A stretch of DNA of 64,000 nucleotides from Neisseria lactamica (GTDB taxonomy: Bacteria; Pseudomonadota; Gammaproteobacteria; Burkholderiales; Neisseriaceae), in the NCBI RefSeq assembly GCF_901482445.1, contig NZ_LR590477.1, forward strand, positions 992,001 to 1,056,000, written 5' to 3'. This document shows positions 28,434 through 38,086 of this stretch, piece by piece. Numbering within the stretch: position 1 is the first letter of the stretch; every line of letters starts with the position of its first letter. The notes beneath the pieces are model-generated. The model saw nothing but the letters and a program-made list of their open reading frames with translations, searched no databases and was not told the DNA's origin. The position numbers and the translations under genes are program-made.

Positions 28434-30737
28434 ATGAATACGCAACCGCACGCTTCCCATACCGATTCCAATACGCTGATACTCGGCCGGTACGCCGAAC
28501 GCGCCTATCTCGAATACGCCATGAGCGTGGTTAAAGGTCGCGCGCTGCCTGAAGTTTCAGACGGACAGAAGCCCGTGCAGCGGCGCATTTTGTTTGCGAT
28601 GCGCGATATGGGTTTGACGGCGGGGGCGAAGCCGGTGAAATCGGCGCGCGTGGTCGGCGAGATTTTGGGCAAATACCACCCGCACGGCGACAGTTCCGCC
28701 TATGAGGCGATGGTGCGGATGGCGCAGGATTTTACCTTGCGCTATCCCTTAATCGACGGCATCGGCAACTTCGGCTCGCGCGACGGCGACGGGGCGGCGG
28801 CGATGCGTTACACCGAAGCGCGGCTCACGCCGATTGCGGAATTGCTGTTGTCCGAAATCAATCAGGGGACGGTGGATTTCGTGCCGAACTACGACGGCGC
28901 GTTTGACGAGCCGCTGCACCTGCCCGCCCGCCTGCCTATGGTGTTGCTCAACGGCGCGTCAGGCATCGCGGTGGGCATGGCGACCGAAATTCCGCCGCAC
29001 AATTTGAACGAAGTTACGCAGGCGGCGATTGCGCTGTTGAAGAAGCCGACGCTGGAAACCGCCGACCTGATGCAGTACATTCCCGCGCCCGATTTTGCCG
29101 GCGGCGGTCAAATCATCACACCGGCGGACGAATTGCGCCGGATTTATGAAACCGGCAAGGGCAGCGTGCGCGTGCGTGCGCGTTATGAAATCGAAAAATT
29201 GGCGCGCGGACAATGGCGCGTCATCGTAACTGAGCTGCCGCCGAACGCCAATTCCGCCAAAATCCTTGCCGAAATCGAAGAGCAGACCAACCCGAAACCG
29301 AAAGCGGGCAAAAAGCAGCTCAACCAAGACCAGCTCAATACCAAAAAGCTGATGCTGGATTTAATCGACCGCGTGCGCGACGAGTCCGACGGCGAACATC
29401 CCGTGCGACTGGTGTTCGAACCGAAATCCAGCCGCATCGATACCGATACCTTCATCAACACGCTGATGGCGCAAACTTCGCTGGAAGGCAATGTGTCCAT
29501 GAACTTGGTGATGATGGGACTGGACAACCGCCCCGCGCAGAAAAACCTGAAAACGATTTTGCAAGAATGGCTGGATTTCCGCGTCGTAACCGTAACACGC
29601 CGTCTGAAATTCCGTTTGAACCAAGTGGAAAAACGGCTGCACATTCTCGAAGGCCGTCTGAAAGTCTTTCTGCACATCGACGAAGTGATTAAAGTCATCC
29701 GCGAATCGGACGACCCGAAAGCCGATTTGATGGCGGCGTTCGGGCTGACCGAAATCCAAGCCGAAGACATTTTGGAAATCCGCCTGCGCCAGTTGGCGCG
29801 TTTGGAGGGTTTCAAACTCGAAAAAGAATTGAACGAGTTGCGCGAGGAACAAGGCCGTCTGAACATCCTTTTGAGCGACGAAAACGAAAAACGCAAGCTG
29901 ATTGTCAAAGAGATGCAGGCGGATATGAAACAATACGGCGACGCGCGACGCACGCTGGTGGAAGAGGCCGGACGCGCCGTGCTGACGCAGACCACCGCCG
30001 ACGAACCCATCACGCTGATCCTGTCGGAAAAAGGCTGGATACGCAGCCGCGCCGGACACAATCTCGATTTGAGCCAAACCACGTTCAAAGAAGGCGACCG
30101 CCTCAAACAAACCCTTGAAGGCCGCACCGTTTTACCTGTCGTCATCTTGGATTCATTGGGCAGAACCTACACCCTCGATGCCGCCGAAATCCCCGGCGGG
30201 CGCGGCGACGGCGTGCCGGTTTCATCCTTAATCGAGCTGCAAAACGGCGCGAAACCCGTTGCGATGTTGACAGGATTGCCGGAACAACATTATTTATTAT
30301 CGGGCAGCGGCGGCTACGGCTTCATCGCCAAACTGGGCGATATGGTCGGGCGCGTGAAAGCGGGCAAAGTGGTGATGACCGCAGACAGCGGCGAAACCGT
30401 CCTGCCGCCGATTGCCGTCTATGCCTCCTCGTTCATCAACCCCGACTGCAAAATCATTGCCGCCACCAGTCAAAACCGCGCCCTCGCCTTCCCCATCGGC
30501 GAATTGAAAATTATGGCGAAAGGCAAAGGGCTGCAAATCATCGGATTGAACGCCGGCGAATCGCTGACGCATACCGCCGTTTCTTCCGAGCCGGAAATCC
30601 TGATTGAAAGCGAGGGCAGGCGCGGCGCGGCGCACAAAGACCGCATCCCCGTCTCCCTGCTTGAGGCAAAACGCGGCAAAAAAGGCAGACTATTACCCAT
30701 ATCGGGCAGCCTGAAACAGCTTTCTTCCCCCAAATAA
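28434..30737 (+). CDS. parC: DNA topoisomerase IV subunit A
   Basis: The 767-residue protein matches neisserial ParC from its first residues (MNTQPHASHTDSNTLILGRY). The catalytic tyrosine is Tyr126 (AAAMRYTE). The quinolone-resistance region reads GKYHPHGDSSAYE, with Asp86, Ser87, Ser88 and Glu91, all wild type. The C-terminal beta-pinwheel domain is present. With ParE it decatenates daughter chromosomes. The ATG at 28434 gives the known length; an in-frame ATG 10 codons earlier is possible but unlikely. The kinase gene follows after 19 bases. Confidence 0.96.
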   Translation: MNTQPHASHTDSNTLILGRYAERAYLEYAMSVVKGRALPEVSDGQKPVQRRILFAMRDMGLTAGAKPVKSARVVGEILGKYHPHGDSSAYEAMVRMAQDFTLRYPLIDGIGNFGSRDGDGAAAMRYTEARLTPIAELLLSEINQGTVDFVPNYDGAFDEPLHLPARLPMVLLNGASGIAVGMATEIPPHNLNEVTQAAIALLKKPTLETADLMQYIPAPDFAGGGQIITPADELRRIYETGKGSVRVRARYEIEKLARGQWRVIVTELPPNANSAKILAEIEEQTNPKPKAGKKQLNQDQLNTKKLMLDLIDRVRDESDGEHPVRLVFEPKSSRIDTDTFINTLMAQTSLEGNVSMNLVMMGLDNRPAQKNLKTILQEWLDFRVVTVTRRLKFRLNQVEKRLHILEGRLKVFLHIDEVIKVIRESDDPKADLMAAFGLTEIQAEDILEIRLRQLARLEGFKLEKELNELREEQGRLNILLSDENEKRKLIVKEMQADMKQYGDARRTLVEEAGRAVLTQTTADEPITLILSEKGWIRSRAGHNLDLSQTTFKEGDRLKQTLEGRTVLPVVILDSLGRTYTLDAAEIPGGRGDGVPVSSLIELQNGAKPVAMLTGLPEQHYLLSGSGGYGFIAKLGDMVGRVKAGKVVMTADSGETVLPPIAVYASSFINPDCKIIAATSQNRALAFPIGELKIMAKGKGLQIIGLNAGESLTHTAVSSEPEILIESEGRRGAAHKDRIPVSLLEAKRGKKGRLLPISGSLKQLSSPK

Positions 30738-30756
30738 ACCCGATTCCGCACATATT

Positions 30757-32349
30757 ATGGTGATTTCCAACCCCCGCAAACTTGAAAAACTCAAAGACCG
30801 GATTCCCAATCTGATCAACATCATCCGCGTCGCCATCGTTTTCCCGCTGATGATTATGCACATCCTCGGGCTGGAAACCGGCAGCCGTGCGAACCTGCAC
30901 GCTTCGTGGACGGCGTGGGCGTTTTATGTTTGGCTCGCCATTGCCTGCTGGCTGATTTTCTTTTCCATCATCCATCCGCATTGGCAATGGCAGTCGCTGA
31001 AAATGCCGCGTTTCAGCGCGGTGGCGGACATCACGATGATCGGCGTGCTGACCTACCTGTTCGGCGGCATCGATTCCGGCTTCGGCATCCTGATCCTGCC
31101 CTTCGTCGTCTGCTCCTGCCTGCTCAGCTACGGGCGTTACCCCCTGCTCTATTCCAGCTACGCCGCCATCCTACTGATATTCAACGCCATTGCCGACGGC
31201 GATATCGGCAAATACCCGCTCATATCGGATGCCCGAACCGCCTCGGCAACCTTCATCCTCGTCGCCGCCTCCTATCTTTCCGCCATCTTCACCTCCCTGT
31301 CGGTCAGATACATCGACAGCGCCAGCCAACTGGCCCGCGACAACCACCTCGCCTACCGGCGCATCAAAGGCTTGAGCCAGACCGTACTCGAACGCGTTCA
31401 AGAAGCCGTCGTCGTCATCAATACCGAAGGGCTGGCGGTGCTGTTCAACCGGAAGGCGAAAGACCTTTTCCCCGCGCTCGAAATCGGACGGCGCGCCGAC
31501 CTGTCCGATTCTGCCGCCGAACTGTGGGATCAAGCCTCTCCGCACACTTTCGAATACGTCCTCGGCACACCCGGTCTGAACGCCGGCATCCGCGCCGTTC
31601 CGGTCAACAAAGAGCCGGACAAGCTGCTCATCCTCTACATCCGCCCGCAAAGCGAAATTCAGGCAGAAGCCCTGTCCGTCAAACTTGCCGCGCTCGGACA
31701 ACTGACCGCCAACCTCGCCCACGAAATCCGCAACCCGATGTCCGCCATCCGCCACGCCAACGACCTGCTGCGCGAAAATATGGAAGCGGGGGCGGCAGAT
31801 CCGTTCAACGCCAAATTGTGCAAAATCATTGACGGCAACGTCTGCCGCATCGACAAAATGCTCGAAGACATTTCCTCGCTCAACAAGCGCAACAAAACCA
31901 AACGCGAAACCATCGGCCTGATACCGTTTTGGGAAGAATTCAAACAAGAGTTCCTGCTCAACCATCCCGATGCCGCCGGCTGCATCCGTCCGGATATTCA
32001 AGGCGGCAGCCCGACCGCCTATTTCGATCTCGCCCACCTGCGGCAAATTATGTGGAATCTCGCCAACAACGCGTGGCGGCACAGCCGCAAACAGCCCGGC
32101 TCGATTTCCGTCACCATCCGCCCCGCGCAAAAAAACACCGTCTGCATCCTGTTTGCCGACGACGGCGGCGGCGTGCCGCCCGAAGTACAGGAACACCTGT
32201 TCGAACCCTTTTACACCACGGCGGAAAACGGAACCGGCTTGGGACTGTATGTCGCCCGCGAACTGGCGCACGCCAACTTCGGCGATTTGACCTACCTGCC
32301 GGAAGCCAAATGTTTCGAACTCACATTACCGGAAAAAAGCAATGACTGA
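30757..32349 (+). CDS. pilS: PilS-type sensor histidine kinase
   Basis: The 530-residue protein has about six membrane segments in residues 20-185. A PAS-like stretch follows (VQEAVVVINTEGLAVLFNRK), then a kinase core: H-box LTANLAHEIRNPMSAIRHA, N-box LRQIMWNLANNAWRHS and G-boxes DDGGGVPPEVQEHLFEPFYTT and GTGLGLYVARELAHANFG. This topology and the ending match PilS. It overlaps the regulator gene by 8 bases, so the two are coupled. In pathogenic Neisseria, related genes have been described as remnants of a piliation control system, but this copy reads full length. Confidence 0.82.
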   Translation: MVISNPRKLEKLKDRIPNLINIIRVAIVFPLMIMHILGLETGSRANLHASWTAWAFYVWLAIACWLIFFSIIHPHWQWQSLKMPRFSAVADITMIGVLTYLFGGIDSGFGILILPFVVCSCLLSYGRYPLLYSSYAAILLIFNAIADGDIGKYPLISDARTASATFILVAASYLSAIFTSLSVRYIDSASQLARDNHLAYRRIKGLSQTVLERVQEAVVVINTEGLAVLFNRKAKDLFPALEIGRRADLSDSAAELWDQASPHTFEYVLGTPGLNAGIRAVPVNKEPDKLLILYIRPQSEIQAEALSVKLAALGQLTANLAHEIRNPMSAIRHANDLLRENMEAGAADPFNAKLCKIIDGNVCRIDKMLEDISSLNKRNKTKRETIGLIPFWEEFKQEFLLNHPDAAGCIRPDIQGGSPTAYFDLAHLRQIMWNLANNAWRHSRKQPGSISVTIRPAQKNTVCILFADDGGGVPPEVQEHLFEPFYTTAENGTGLGLYVARELAHANFGDLTYLPEAKCFELTLPEKSND

Positions 32350-33859
32350 ACTGCAACATCCCGTCCTCGTCGTCGATGACGAAACCGACATTCTCGACCT
32401 GATGGAAATGACCCTGATGAAAATGGGCTTGCGCGTCCATACCGCGTCAGGCGTTACCGAAGCCAAAAACAAGCTCGACAGCCAACGCTATTCGCTCGTC
32501 CTGACCGATATGCGTATGCCCGACGGCTCGGGGCTTGAAGTCGTCCAACACATCAACAGCCGCCTGCTCGATACGCCGGTTGCCGTCATCACCGCCTTCG
32601 GCAATGCCGATCAGGCGCAAGAGGCCCTGCGTTGCGGCGCGTTCGACTACATCCAAAAGCCGATTACCCTCGCCCGGCTGCGTTCCCTCGTCAAATCGGC
32701 AATTTCCGTTTCCGAAAACCAAAACAAAATTCCCGAACCGCCCGTTCGGACGGCATCCCCCGTTTCTTCCCCAATGCCGTCTGAAGCCCCGGAACCTGCA
32801 AACGCGATACCGGCGGCACCGCCCGTTTCCTCCGCCCTTCCCTATGCGGAACCCGATATGCCCCGCCTGCTCGGCAGCTCTCCGCAGATGGTCGAAATCC
32901 GCCACCTCATCCGCCGCCTCGCGTCCGGCAAAGTACCCGTCTATATTTCCGGCGAATCCGGTACAGGTAAGGAACAGGCGGCGCGCACCATACACGAACT
33001 GTCCGACCGCGCGGACAAACCCTTTGTCGCCGTCAACTGCGGTGCGATTCCCGAAAATCTGATGGAAAGCGAATTTTTCGGCTACCGCAAAGGCAGTTTT
33101 ACCGGCGCCGACAAAGACCACGACGGCTTTTTCCGCCACGCCGACGGCGGCACTTTGTTTTTGGACGAAGTCGCCGACCTGCCCCTTTCCATGCAGGTCA
33201 AACTCTTGCGCGCGATTCAAGAAAAAGCCGTGCGCCGCATCGGCGATACCGCCGAGCAGCCCGTCGATGTCCGCATCGTCTGCGCCACCCACAAAAACCT
33301 CGAAGCCCTTGTCGGAAGCGGCGCATTCCGCCAAGACCTGTATTACCGCCTCAATGTCGTCAGCCTCAATATGCCGTCCCTGCGTGAAATGCGCGAAGAT
33401 TTGAAGCTGCTCATCCCCTACCTCCTGTACAAACACAGCCGCAACAACCGGCCTTACACACTCTCCCCCGCCGCGCAACAGATGCTCCTGAATTACAGCT
33501 ATCCGGGCAATTTCCGCGAACTGGAAAACATCCTCGAACGCGCCGTCGCCCTGTGCGTCGGGCATACCGTGCAAATCGACGACCTGCAAATCCAAGATGT
33601 GCGCCACAAGCCCGTCCGGACGGAAACCGCCGAGCGCGCCGCCGATACCTTGCCGTCTGAAACAGCCGCCGCACCGTCCCGCGTCCTGCCGTTCGACCCC
33701 GATACCATGCAGATACAGGACTATCTCGACCAAATCGAACGCGACATCATCGAACAAACCCTCAAACAAACCGAAGGCAACCGCACGCAGGCTGCTAAAC
33801 GCTTGGGCATCAGCTTCCGTTCGATGCGCTACCGTATGGAACGCCTCAACATCTGCTGA
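32342..33859 (+). CDS. pilR: PilR-type NtrC-family response regulator
   Basis: The 505-residue protein has a receiver domain with phospho-acceptor Asp56 (LTDMRMPDG) and Lys in IQKPI. A Pro-rich linker (about 120-160) contains an in-frame uptake sequence. The AAA+ domain has Walker A GESGTGKEQA, the sigma54-contact loop KGSFTGAD and Walker B GGTLFLDEVADLP. The Fis-type HTH is GNRTQAAKRLGISFRSMRYR. The C-terminus is close to PilR. All motifs for a sigma54 activator are intact. Since rpoN is reported to be inactive in pathogenic Neisseria, its present role is open. Confidence 0.82.
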   Translation: MTELQHPVLVVDDETDILDLMEMTLMKMGLRVHTASGVTEAKNKLDSQRYSLVLTDMRMPDGSGLEVVQHINSRLLDTPVAVITAFGNADQAQEALRCGAFDYIQKPITLARLRSLVKSAISVSENQNKIPEPPVRTASPVSSPMPSEAPEPANAIPAAPPVSSALPYAEPDMPRLLGSSPQMVEIRHLIRRLASGKVPVYISGESGTGKEQAARTIHELSDRADKPFVAVNCGAIPENLMESEFFGYRKGSFTGADKDHDGFFRHADGGTLFLDEVADLPLSMQVKLLRAIQEKAVRRIGDTAEQPVDVRIVCATHKNLEALVGSGAFRQDLYYRLNVVSLNMPSLREMREDLKLLIPYLLYKHSRNNRPYTLSPAAQQMLLNYSYPGNFRELENILERAVALCVGHTVQIDDLQIQDVRHKPVRTETAERAADTLPSETAAAPSRVLPFDPDTMQIQDYLDQIERDIIEQTLKQTEGNRTQAAKRLGISFRSMRYRMERLNIC

Positions 33860-33963
33860 CGGCAAAACGGCATCCGCGCCATCCCCGCCCACCCGAAAAA
33901 AATGCCGTCTGAAACGGCACGGGAAAGCGGGTTCGCCCCACGCCCGAACGGACACAAAACACT

Positions 33964-34716
33964 ATGACCGACATCCTCATTGACGACACCGCCACCGAAG
34001 CCGTCCGCGCCCTGATACGGGCATTCCCCCTTGCGCCCGTTTCCCAGCCGCCCGAACAAGGCAGCTACCTCCTTGCCGAACACGATACCGTCAGCCTCAG
34101 GCTTGTCGGGGAAAAAAGCAGCGTCATCGTCGATTTTACCTCCGGTGCAGCACAATACCGGCGCACAAAAGGCGGGGGCGAACTCATCGCCAAAGCCGTC
34201 AACCATACCGCCAAACCGACCGTTTGGGACGCGACCGCAGGATTGGGGCGCGACAGCTTCGTCCTCGCCTCGCTCGGTCTGACCGTTACCGCCTTCGAGC
34301 AGCATCCAGCCGTAGCCTGCCTGCTTTCAGACGGCATCCGCCGCTCCCTCCTCAATCCCGAAACGCAAGACACCGCCGCGCGCATCAACCTCCATTTCGG
34401 CAACGCCGCAGTACAAATGCCCGCACTTGTTCAAACACAAGGCAAACCCGACATCGTCTATCTCGACCCCATGTATCCCGAACGCCGCAAAAGTGCCGCC
34501 GTTAAAAAAGAAATGGCCTACTTCCACCGGCTCGTCGGCGAGGCGCAAGATGAAGCAGCACTCCTGCATACCGCACGCCAAACGGCAAAAAAACGCGTCG
34601 TCGTCAAACGCCCCCGCCTAGGCGGATTGCTTGCCGGGCAAAGCCCCTCCTACCAATACACCGGCAAAAGCACCCGCTTCGACGTTTACCTGCCCTACGA
34701 AGCGGACAAGGGATAA
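33964..34716 (+). CDS. rsmJ: 16S rRNA (guanine1516-N2)-methyltransferase
   Basis: The 250-residue protein has an SAM-binding motif VWDATAGLGRDSFVLASLG and the distinctive catalytic segment YLDPMYPERRKSAAVKKEM, which marks the RsmJ (YhiQ) family. It ends with KRPRLGGLLAGQSPSYQYTGKSTRFDVY. It should methylate G1516 of 16S rRNA. No clear Shine-Dalgarno is seen; the ATG at 33964 gives the family N-terminus. It stands alone, followed by a repeat array. Confidence 0.9.
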   Translation: MTDILIDDTATEAVRALIRAFPLAPVSQPPEQGSYLLAEHDTVSLRLVGEKSSVIVDFTSGAAQYRRTKGGGELIAKAVNHTAKPTVWDATAGLGRDSFVLASLGLTVTAFEQHPAVACLLSDGIRRSLLNPETQDTAARINLHFGNAAVQMPALVQTQGKPDIVYLDPMYPERRKSAAVKKEMAYFHRLVGEAQDEAALLHTARQTAKKRVVVKRPRLGGLLAGQSPSYQYTGKSTRFDVYLPYEADKG

Positions 34717-34816
34717 CGCCCATAAAACAAGACACCGAAAAATTTGCCGTTCTTATGCAAACGAGAAACCGGTTTTTGCGTTTCGACTGTTTTGGATAAG
34801 TCATCACACCTTAAAG

Positions 34817-35184
34817 TTTGTCATTCTCACGGAAGTGGGAATCCGATTCGTTCAGTTTTATAGTGGTTTTCGAGTTTCAGGCAACTTCCAAACCGTCATT
34901 TCCACGGAAGTGGGAATCTAGAAATGAAAAGCAACAGGAATTTATCGTAAATGACTGAAACCGAACGGACTAGATTCCCGCCTGCGCGGGAATGACGGGG
35001 CGGGAGGATGCCGTCTGAAATTCCGTCATTCCCGTGAAAACGGGAATCTAGAACTTCTGATTTTTCAGACGACTTTTGAACATTGCCGCTACCCAATGAT
35101 CTGGATTCCCACCTGTGCGGGAATGACGATGTAAAATTATCCGGGATTCAAAAAGACAGGCTTTCGCGTCCGTGGGAATGACTG
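34817..35184. repeat. dRS3-type mosaic repeat array after rsmJ
   Basis: Several ATTCCC...GGGAAT inverted units with spacer modules occupy the gap between rsmJ and the DUF2788-like gene. A lone uptake sequence lies inside, near 35008. The remaining 35185-35306 is AT-rich and without a gene. Confidence 0.85.
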
Positions 35185-35306
35185 CGGAAAGATAATTTTT
35201 ATTTTGTCATAAAAATCAGCACCTTAATCAGTTGGCGGTTAAATCAAACTTTTAGGGTGCAGATTACTTTTTATGATTTCAGACGGCATTTTGACAGGCC
35301 GCAAAC

Positions 35307-35513
35307 CTATTTCGGCAATACCAAAAACTTAATCAATAACTCTTTGAACACAAAACCAAACACGCCCAAGCCCAAGACTAAAAACAAAATGGCGATGCCG
35401 AATTTGCCCGCTTTAGACTCCTTGCCCAAATTCCAAACGATAAAACCCAAAAAAATAATCAAACCGGTCAGGCAGATTTTCAACGCCCAATCGGCAAAAA
35501 CCGCTTCATCCAT
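35307..35513 (-). CDS. Small membrane protein, DUF2788-like
   Basis: The 68-residue protein starts MDEAVFADWALKICLTGLIIF. It has two hydrophobic helices (about 12-32 and 44-64) joined by the basic linker NLGKESKAGKFG. Length and pattern resemble the DUF2788 family of small proteobacterial membrane proteins, recalled rather than searched. TAGGAAAAAAT precedes the ATG, making this start better than a longer in-frame one. It lies downstream of metZ on the same strand but behind a hairpin. Its function is unknown. Confidence 0.72.
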   Translation of the reverse strand: MDEAVFADWALKICLTGLIIFLGFIVWNLGKESKAGKFGIAILFLVLGLGVFGFVFKELLIKFLVLPK

Positions 35514-35556
35514 ATTTTTTCCTATTGTTGATGTGTATGCCATACGCGATAAGGGT

Positions 35557-35590
35557 TTCAGACGGCATCTGCTGTCCAATGCCGTCTGAA
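35557..35590. terminator. Uptake-sequence hairpin after metZ
   Basis: TTCAGACGGCAT and ATGCCGTCTGAA with a 10-base loop, immediately downstream of the leftward metZ stop. Confidence 0.75.
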
Positions 35591-35598
35591 ACACGCAA

Positions 35599-36768
35599 TC
35601 AGCGCGCGAGTGCCTGTTTCAAATCGTCAATCAAATCGCCAACATATTCCAAACCGACCGACAGGCGCACCAATCCGGGGCGGATGTTGGCGGCGAGTTT
35701 TTCTTCGGGCTGCATCCTGCCGTGCGTGGTTGTCCACGGATGGGTGATGGTCGAGCGCACGTCGCCGAGGTTGGCGGTACGGGAAAAGAGTTCCACGCCG
35801 TCCACGACTTTCCACGCGGCTGCTTGGTCGGCAACTTCAAAGCCGATGACGATGCCGCCGCCGTTTTGCTGTTTGCGGATAAGCGCCGCCTGCGGATGGT
35901 CGGGCAATCCGGTGTAGTACACGGCTTGAACCTGCGGCTGCGCTTGCAGCCATTGCGCGATTTTCAGGGCGTTGTCGAACTGTTTTTCCATACGCAGCGA
36001 CAGGGTTTCCACGCCGCTCAACAACTGCCACGCATTAAACGGCGACATTGCCAGCCCGCAAGAGTTGCAATACATAGCGACCTGCGCCATCAGCTCTTCC
36101 GAACCCGCCAACACGCCGCCCATCACGCGTCCGTGTCCGTCTATGGCTTTGGTCGCGGAGGAAACGGAAATATCCGCGCCGTGTTTCAAAGGCTGCGAGC
36201 CGACGGGCGACAGCAGGCTGTTGTCCACCACCAAGAGCGCGCCGATGCCGTGTGCCAATTCCGCCAAGGCTTCCAGGTCGGCCACTTCGCCCAAGGGGTT
36301 GGACGGCGTTTCCAAAAACAGCAGCTTGGTGTTGGCTTTGACGGCGGCTTTCCATTCGTTTATATCGGTCGGCGAAACGTGGCTCACTTCGATGCCGAAT
36401 TTGGTAACGATGTTATTGATAAAGCCGACGGTCGTGCCGAACAGGCTGCGGCTGGAAACCACGTGGTCGCCCGCCTGCAAAAAGGTAAAAAACGCCGCCT
36501 GAATCGCGGACATACCCGTCGAAGTGGCGACCGCGCGTTCCGCACCTTCCAAAGCGGCGATGCGTTTTTCAAAGGCGGCTGTGGTCGGGTTGGCGGTACG
36601 GGTATAAGTGAACCCTTTGATTTTTTTTGAAAACAAATCGGCGGCGTGTCGGGCGTTGTCCCACATGAAGCTGCTGGTCAGGAACAAGGCCTGATTGTGT
36701 TCGCGATATCCGGTTTGTTCTTTGCCGCCGCGTATGGCGAGCGTTTGCGGATGAAGTTTTTTGCTCAT
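35599..36768 (-). CDS. metZ: O-succinylhomoserine sulfhydrylase
   Basis: The 389-residue protein is a Cys/Met-metabolism PLP enzyme. The PLP Lys lies in SATKAIDGHGRVMGG, and FTYTRTANPTTAAFEKRIAAL and ETPSNP are further family motifs. The close fit to MetZ, which makes homocysteine directly from O-succinylhomoserine and sulfide, is based on SFMWDNARHAADLF and overall length. The start at 36768 (MSKKLHPQTLAIRGG) follows GAGGAATTACCG; the upstream extension is non-homologous. A hypothetical gene lies 144 bases upstream on the same strand. Confidence 0.9.
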   Translation of the reverse strand: MSKKLHPQTLAIRGGKEQTGYREHNQALFLTSSFMWDNARHAADLFSKKIKGFTYTRTANPTTAAFEKRIAALEGAERAVATSTGMSAIQAAFFTFLQAGDHVVSSRSLFGTTVGFINNIVTKFGIEVSHVSPTDINEWKAAVKANTKLLFLETPSNPLGEVADLEALAELAHGIGALLVVDNSLLSPVGSQPLKHGADISVSSATKAIDGHGRVMGGVLAGSEELMAQVAMYCNSCGLAMSPFNAWQLLSGVETLSLRMEKQFDNALKIAQWLQAQPQVQAVYYTGLPDHPQAALIRKQQNGGGIVIGFEVADQAAAWKVVDGVELFSRTANLGDVRSTITHPWTTTHGRMQPEEKLAANIRPGLVRLSVGLEYVGDLIDDLKQALAR

Positions 36769-36877
36769 CGGTAATTCCTCGGTTTTGTCCGTTCGGCAAC
36801 GGGGCGCGCGCCCGTTGTTTAATTTGTTAATATTTTGCGCCCGTTCCGTGCGCCTTTCAAGTCGGACGGGCAGGAAA

Positions 36878-36907
36878 ATGCCGTCTGAAACGGCTTTCAG
36901 ACGGCAT
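36878..36907. terminator. Uptake-sequence hairpin after the 256-residue hypothetical gene
   Basis: A perfect inverted 12-mer pair over a 6-base loop. Confidence 0.75.
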
Positions 36908-36912
36908 TGCAA

Positions 36913-37683
36913 TCAGCGTTTGTATTTTAACTCGTACTTGATGTCGTTAAGGATTTTGCGGACATCGTGTTCCAACACGTCTTCGACTACCGCCCCCGCC
37001 TGCTCGTGCAGCATCTGCTGGAGCTGGTAGGTAAAAACCGCCATCTGCTTCTGCACCGCCGTACGGATAATGCCGTTGACGGTATCGGTCAGATGCGGGC
37101 GCAGGCGTTTGATCAGCCGTTCGGTCAGCTCCTGTTCGGACAGGCAGAACACTTCGCGCCGGTTGACGGCTTTCGGGTTCAGGATATTGATTTGGACGGG
37201 CATCAACGTTTCTTCCGCATCGTTTTCCCCGTTTTCCGAAACCGCCGGCTCATTCGTGCCGGATTCTGCCGCATCGGCGTTTTCCCCGCCTTCAATCTGT
37301 GCAGTTTCAAATTCGACGCAGTCTTTTTTGGCATCGAACCGGATTTTACGCCGCGATTCGATGTGTTTTTCCGAAACCGACATTTGCAGGGAAGCCTGCG
37401 CGTTGAGCCAGTTTTCCTGAAGAATAACCATCGGGTCGGTTTCGACTTCCTCGCCGCATTCGGCAACGGCGGCATTGTGCTCCTCCTGCCATTTTTGCAG
37501 ATACGCCTTTAACACACGGTTTCGGCTTGCATCGTCCAATTTCGGCGCGGACGCGCTCTTTGCCGCTTCGGAAGTTTGAACCGGCGGCACACGGTCGGGC
37601 GCGGTATTCATACGGCGCGTCCGGCGCAGGTTTTCCAGGCGTTTTTCCCAATTCGGCTCTTTATCCTGATTGTTCGTATCCAT
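36913..37683 (-). CDS. Hypothetical charged cytoplasmic protein
   Basis: The 256-residue protein has no signal or membrane segment. It is rich in Glu, Lys and Arg. An N-terminal basic stretch (WEKRLENLRRTRRMN) is followed by a low-complexity acidic middle (about 125-160, with Gly/Glu/Asn/Ala). The C-terminal helical part ends VVEDVLEHDVRKILNDIKYE. I recognise no domain. The ATG at 37683 is the only sensible start. It diverges from the 83-residue gene. The layout suggests a structural or adaptor protein, but no function can be given. Confidence 0.75.
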   Translation of the reverse strand: MDTNNQDKEPNWEKRLENLRRTRRMNTAPDRVPPVQTSEAAKSASAPKLDDASRNRVLKAYLQKWQEEHNAAVAECGEEVETDPMVILQENWLNAQASLQMSVSEKHIESRRKIRFDAKKDCVEFETAQIEGGENADAAESGTNEPAVSENGENDAEETLMPVQINILNPKAVNRREVFCLSEQELTERLIKRLRPHLTDTVNGIIRTAVQKQMAVFTYQLQQMLHEQAGAVVEDVLEHDVRKILNDIKYELKYKR

Positions 37684-37742
37684 TTTTTCGGCTTCCGGTC
37701 CTTAATCTTTGCAGGCGGACAAACCCCGCCTGAAGCGCGGTT

Positions 37743-37751
37743 TGATATAAT
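37743..37751 (+). promoter_or_regulatory. Extended -10 promoter of the 83-residue gene
   Basis: TGATATAAT contains a perfect -10 with the TGn extension, about 33 bases before the ATG at 37784. No good -35 is seen, which fits an extended -10. Confidence 0.5.
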
Positions 37752-37783
37752 GGCGCATTTTAACAGATTCGCGAGGATACATC

Positions 37784-38035
37784 ATGAGCAGCATCGAACA
37801 GCGTTTGGAATATCTGGAAGAAGCAAACGATGTGCTGCGTATGCAGAACCACGTCCTGTCCACCGCCTTCAAAGCCCTGATCCGCGCCCTTCCCGCCGAC
37901 ACCGCCGAAGTCGCGGTTGAGTCGATTCAGCTTGCATTTGAAGACGCTTTGGCAGAACTCAACTACGAAGACAGCCCCCATACCGATTTGTTCCACGACG
38001 TTACTTATGCGTTTTTCCGTGAAAAAGAACGTTAA
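37784..38035 (+). CDS. Small hypothetical protein with an N-terminal coiled coil
   Basis: The 83-residue acidic protein starts MSSIEQRLEYLEEANDVLRMQNHVLSTAFKALIRALP. A heptad-like helix fills residues 3-30, followed by a helical middle and a C-terminal HDVTYAFFREKER. I recognise no named family. GCGAGGATACATC precedes the ATG, and a strong extended -10 lies nearby. It is probably a cytoplasmic oligomeric protein. The amino-acid-binding lipoprotein gene starts 51 bases downstream with its own ribosome site. Confidence 0.78.
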   Translation: MSSIEQRLEYLEEANDVLRMQNHVLSTAFKALIRALPADTAEVAVESIQLAFEDALAELNYEDSPHTDLFHDVTYAFFREKER

Positions 38036-38086
38036 TTTTATGTTAAACTGATTTTTTAGGCTTTTTGATTACCGAAAGGAATTTTG

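Noticed and set aside
28669..28710. Quinolone-resistance substitution in ParC
   Set aside because: Asp86, Ser87, Ser88 and Glu91 are all wild type.
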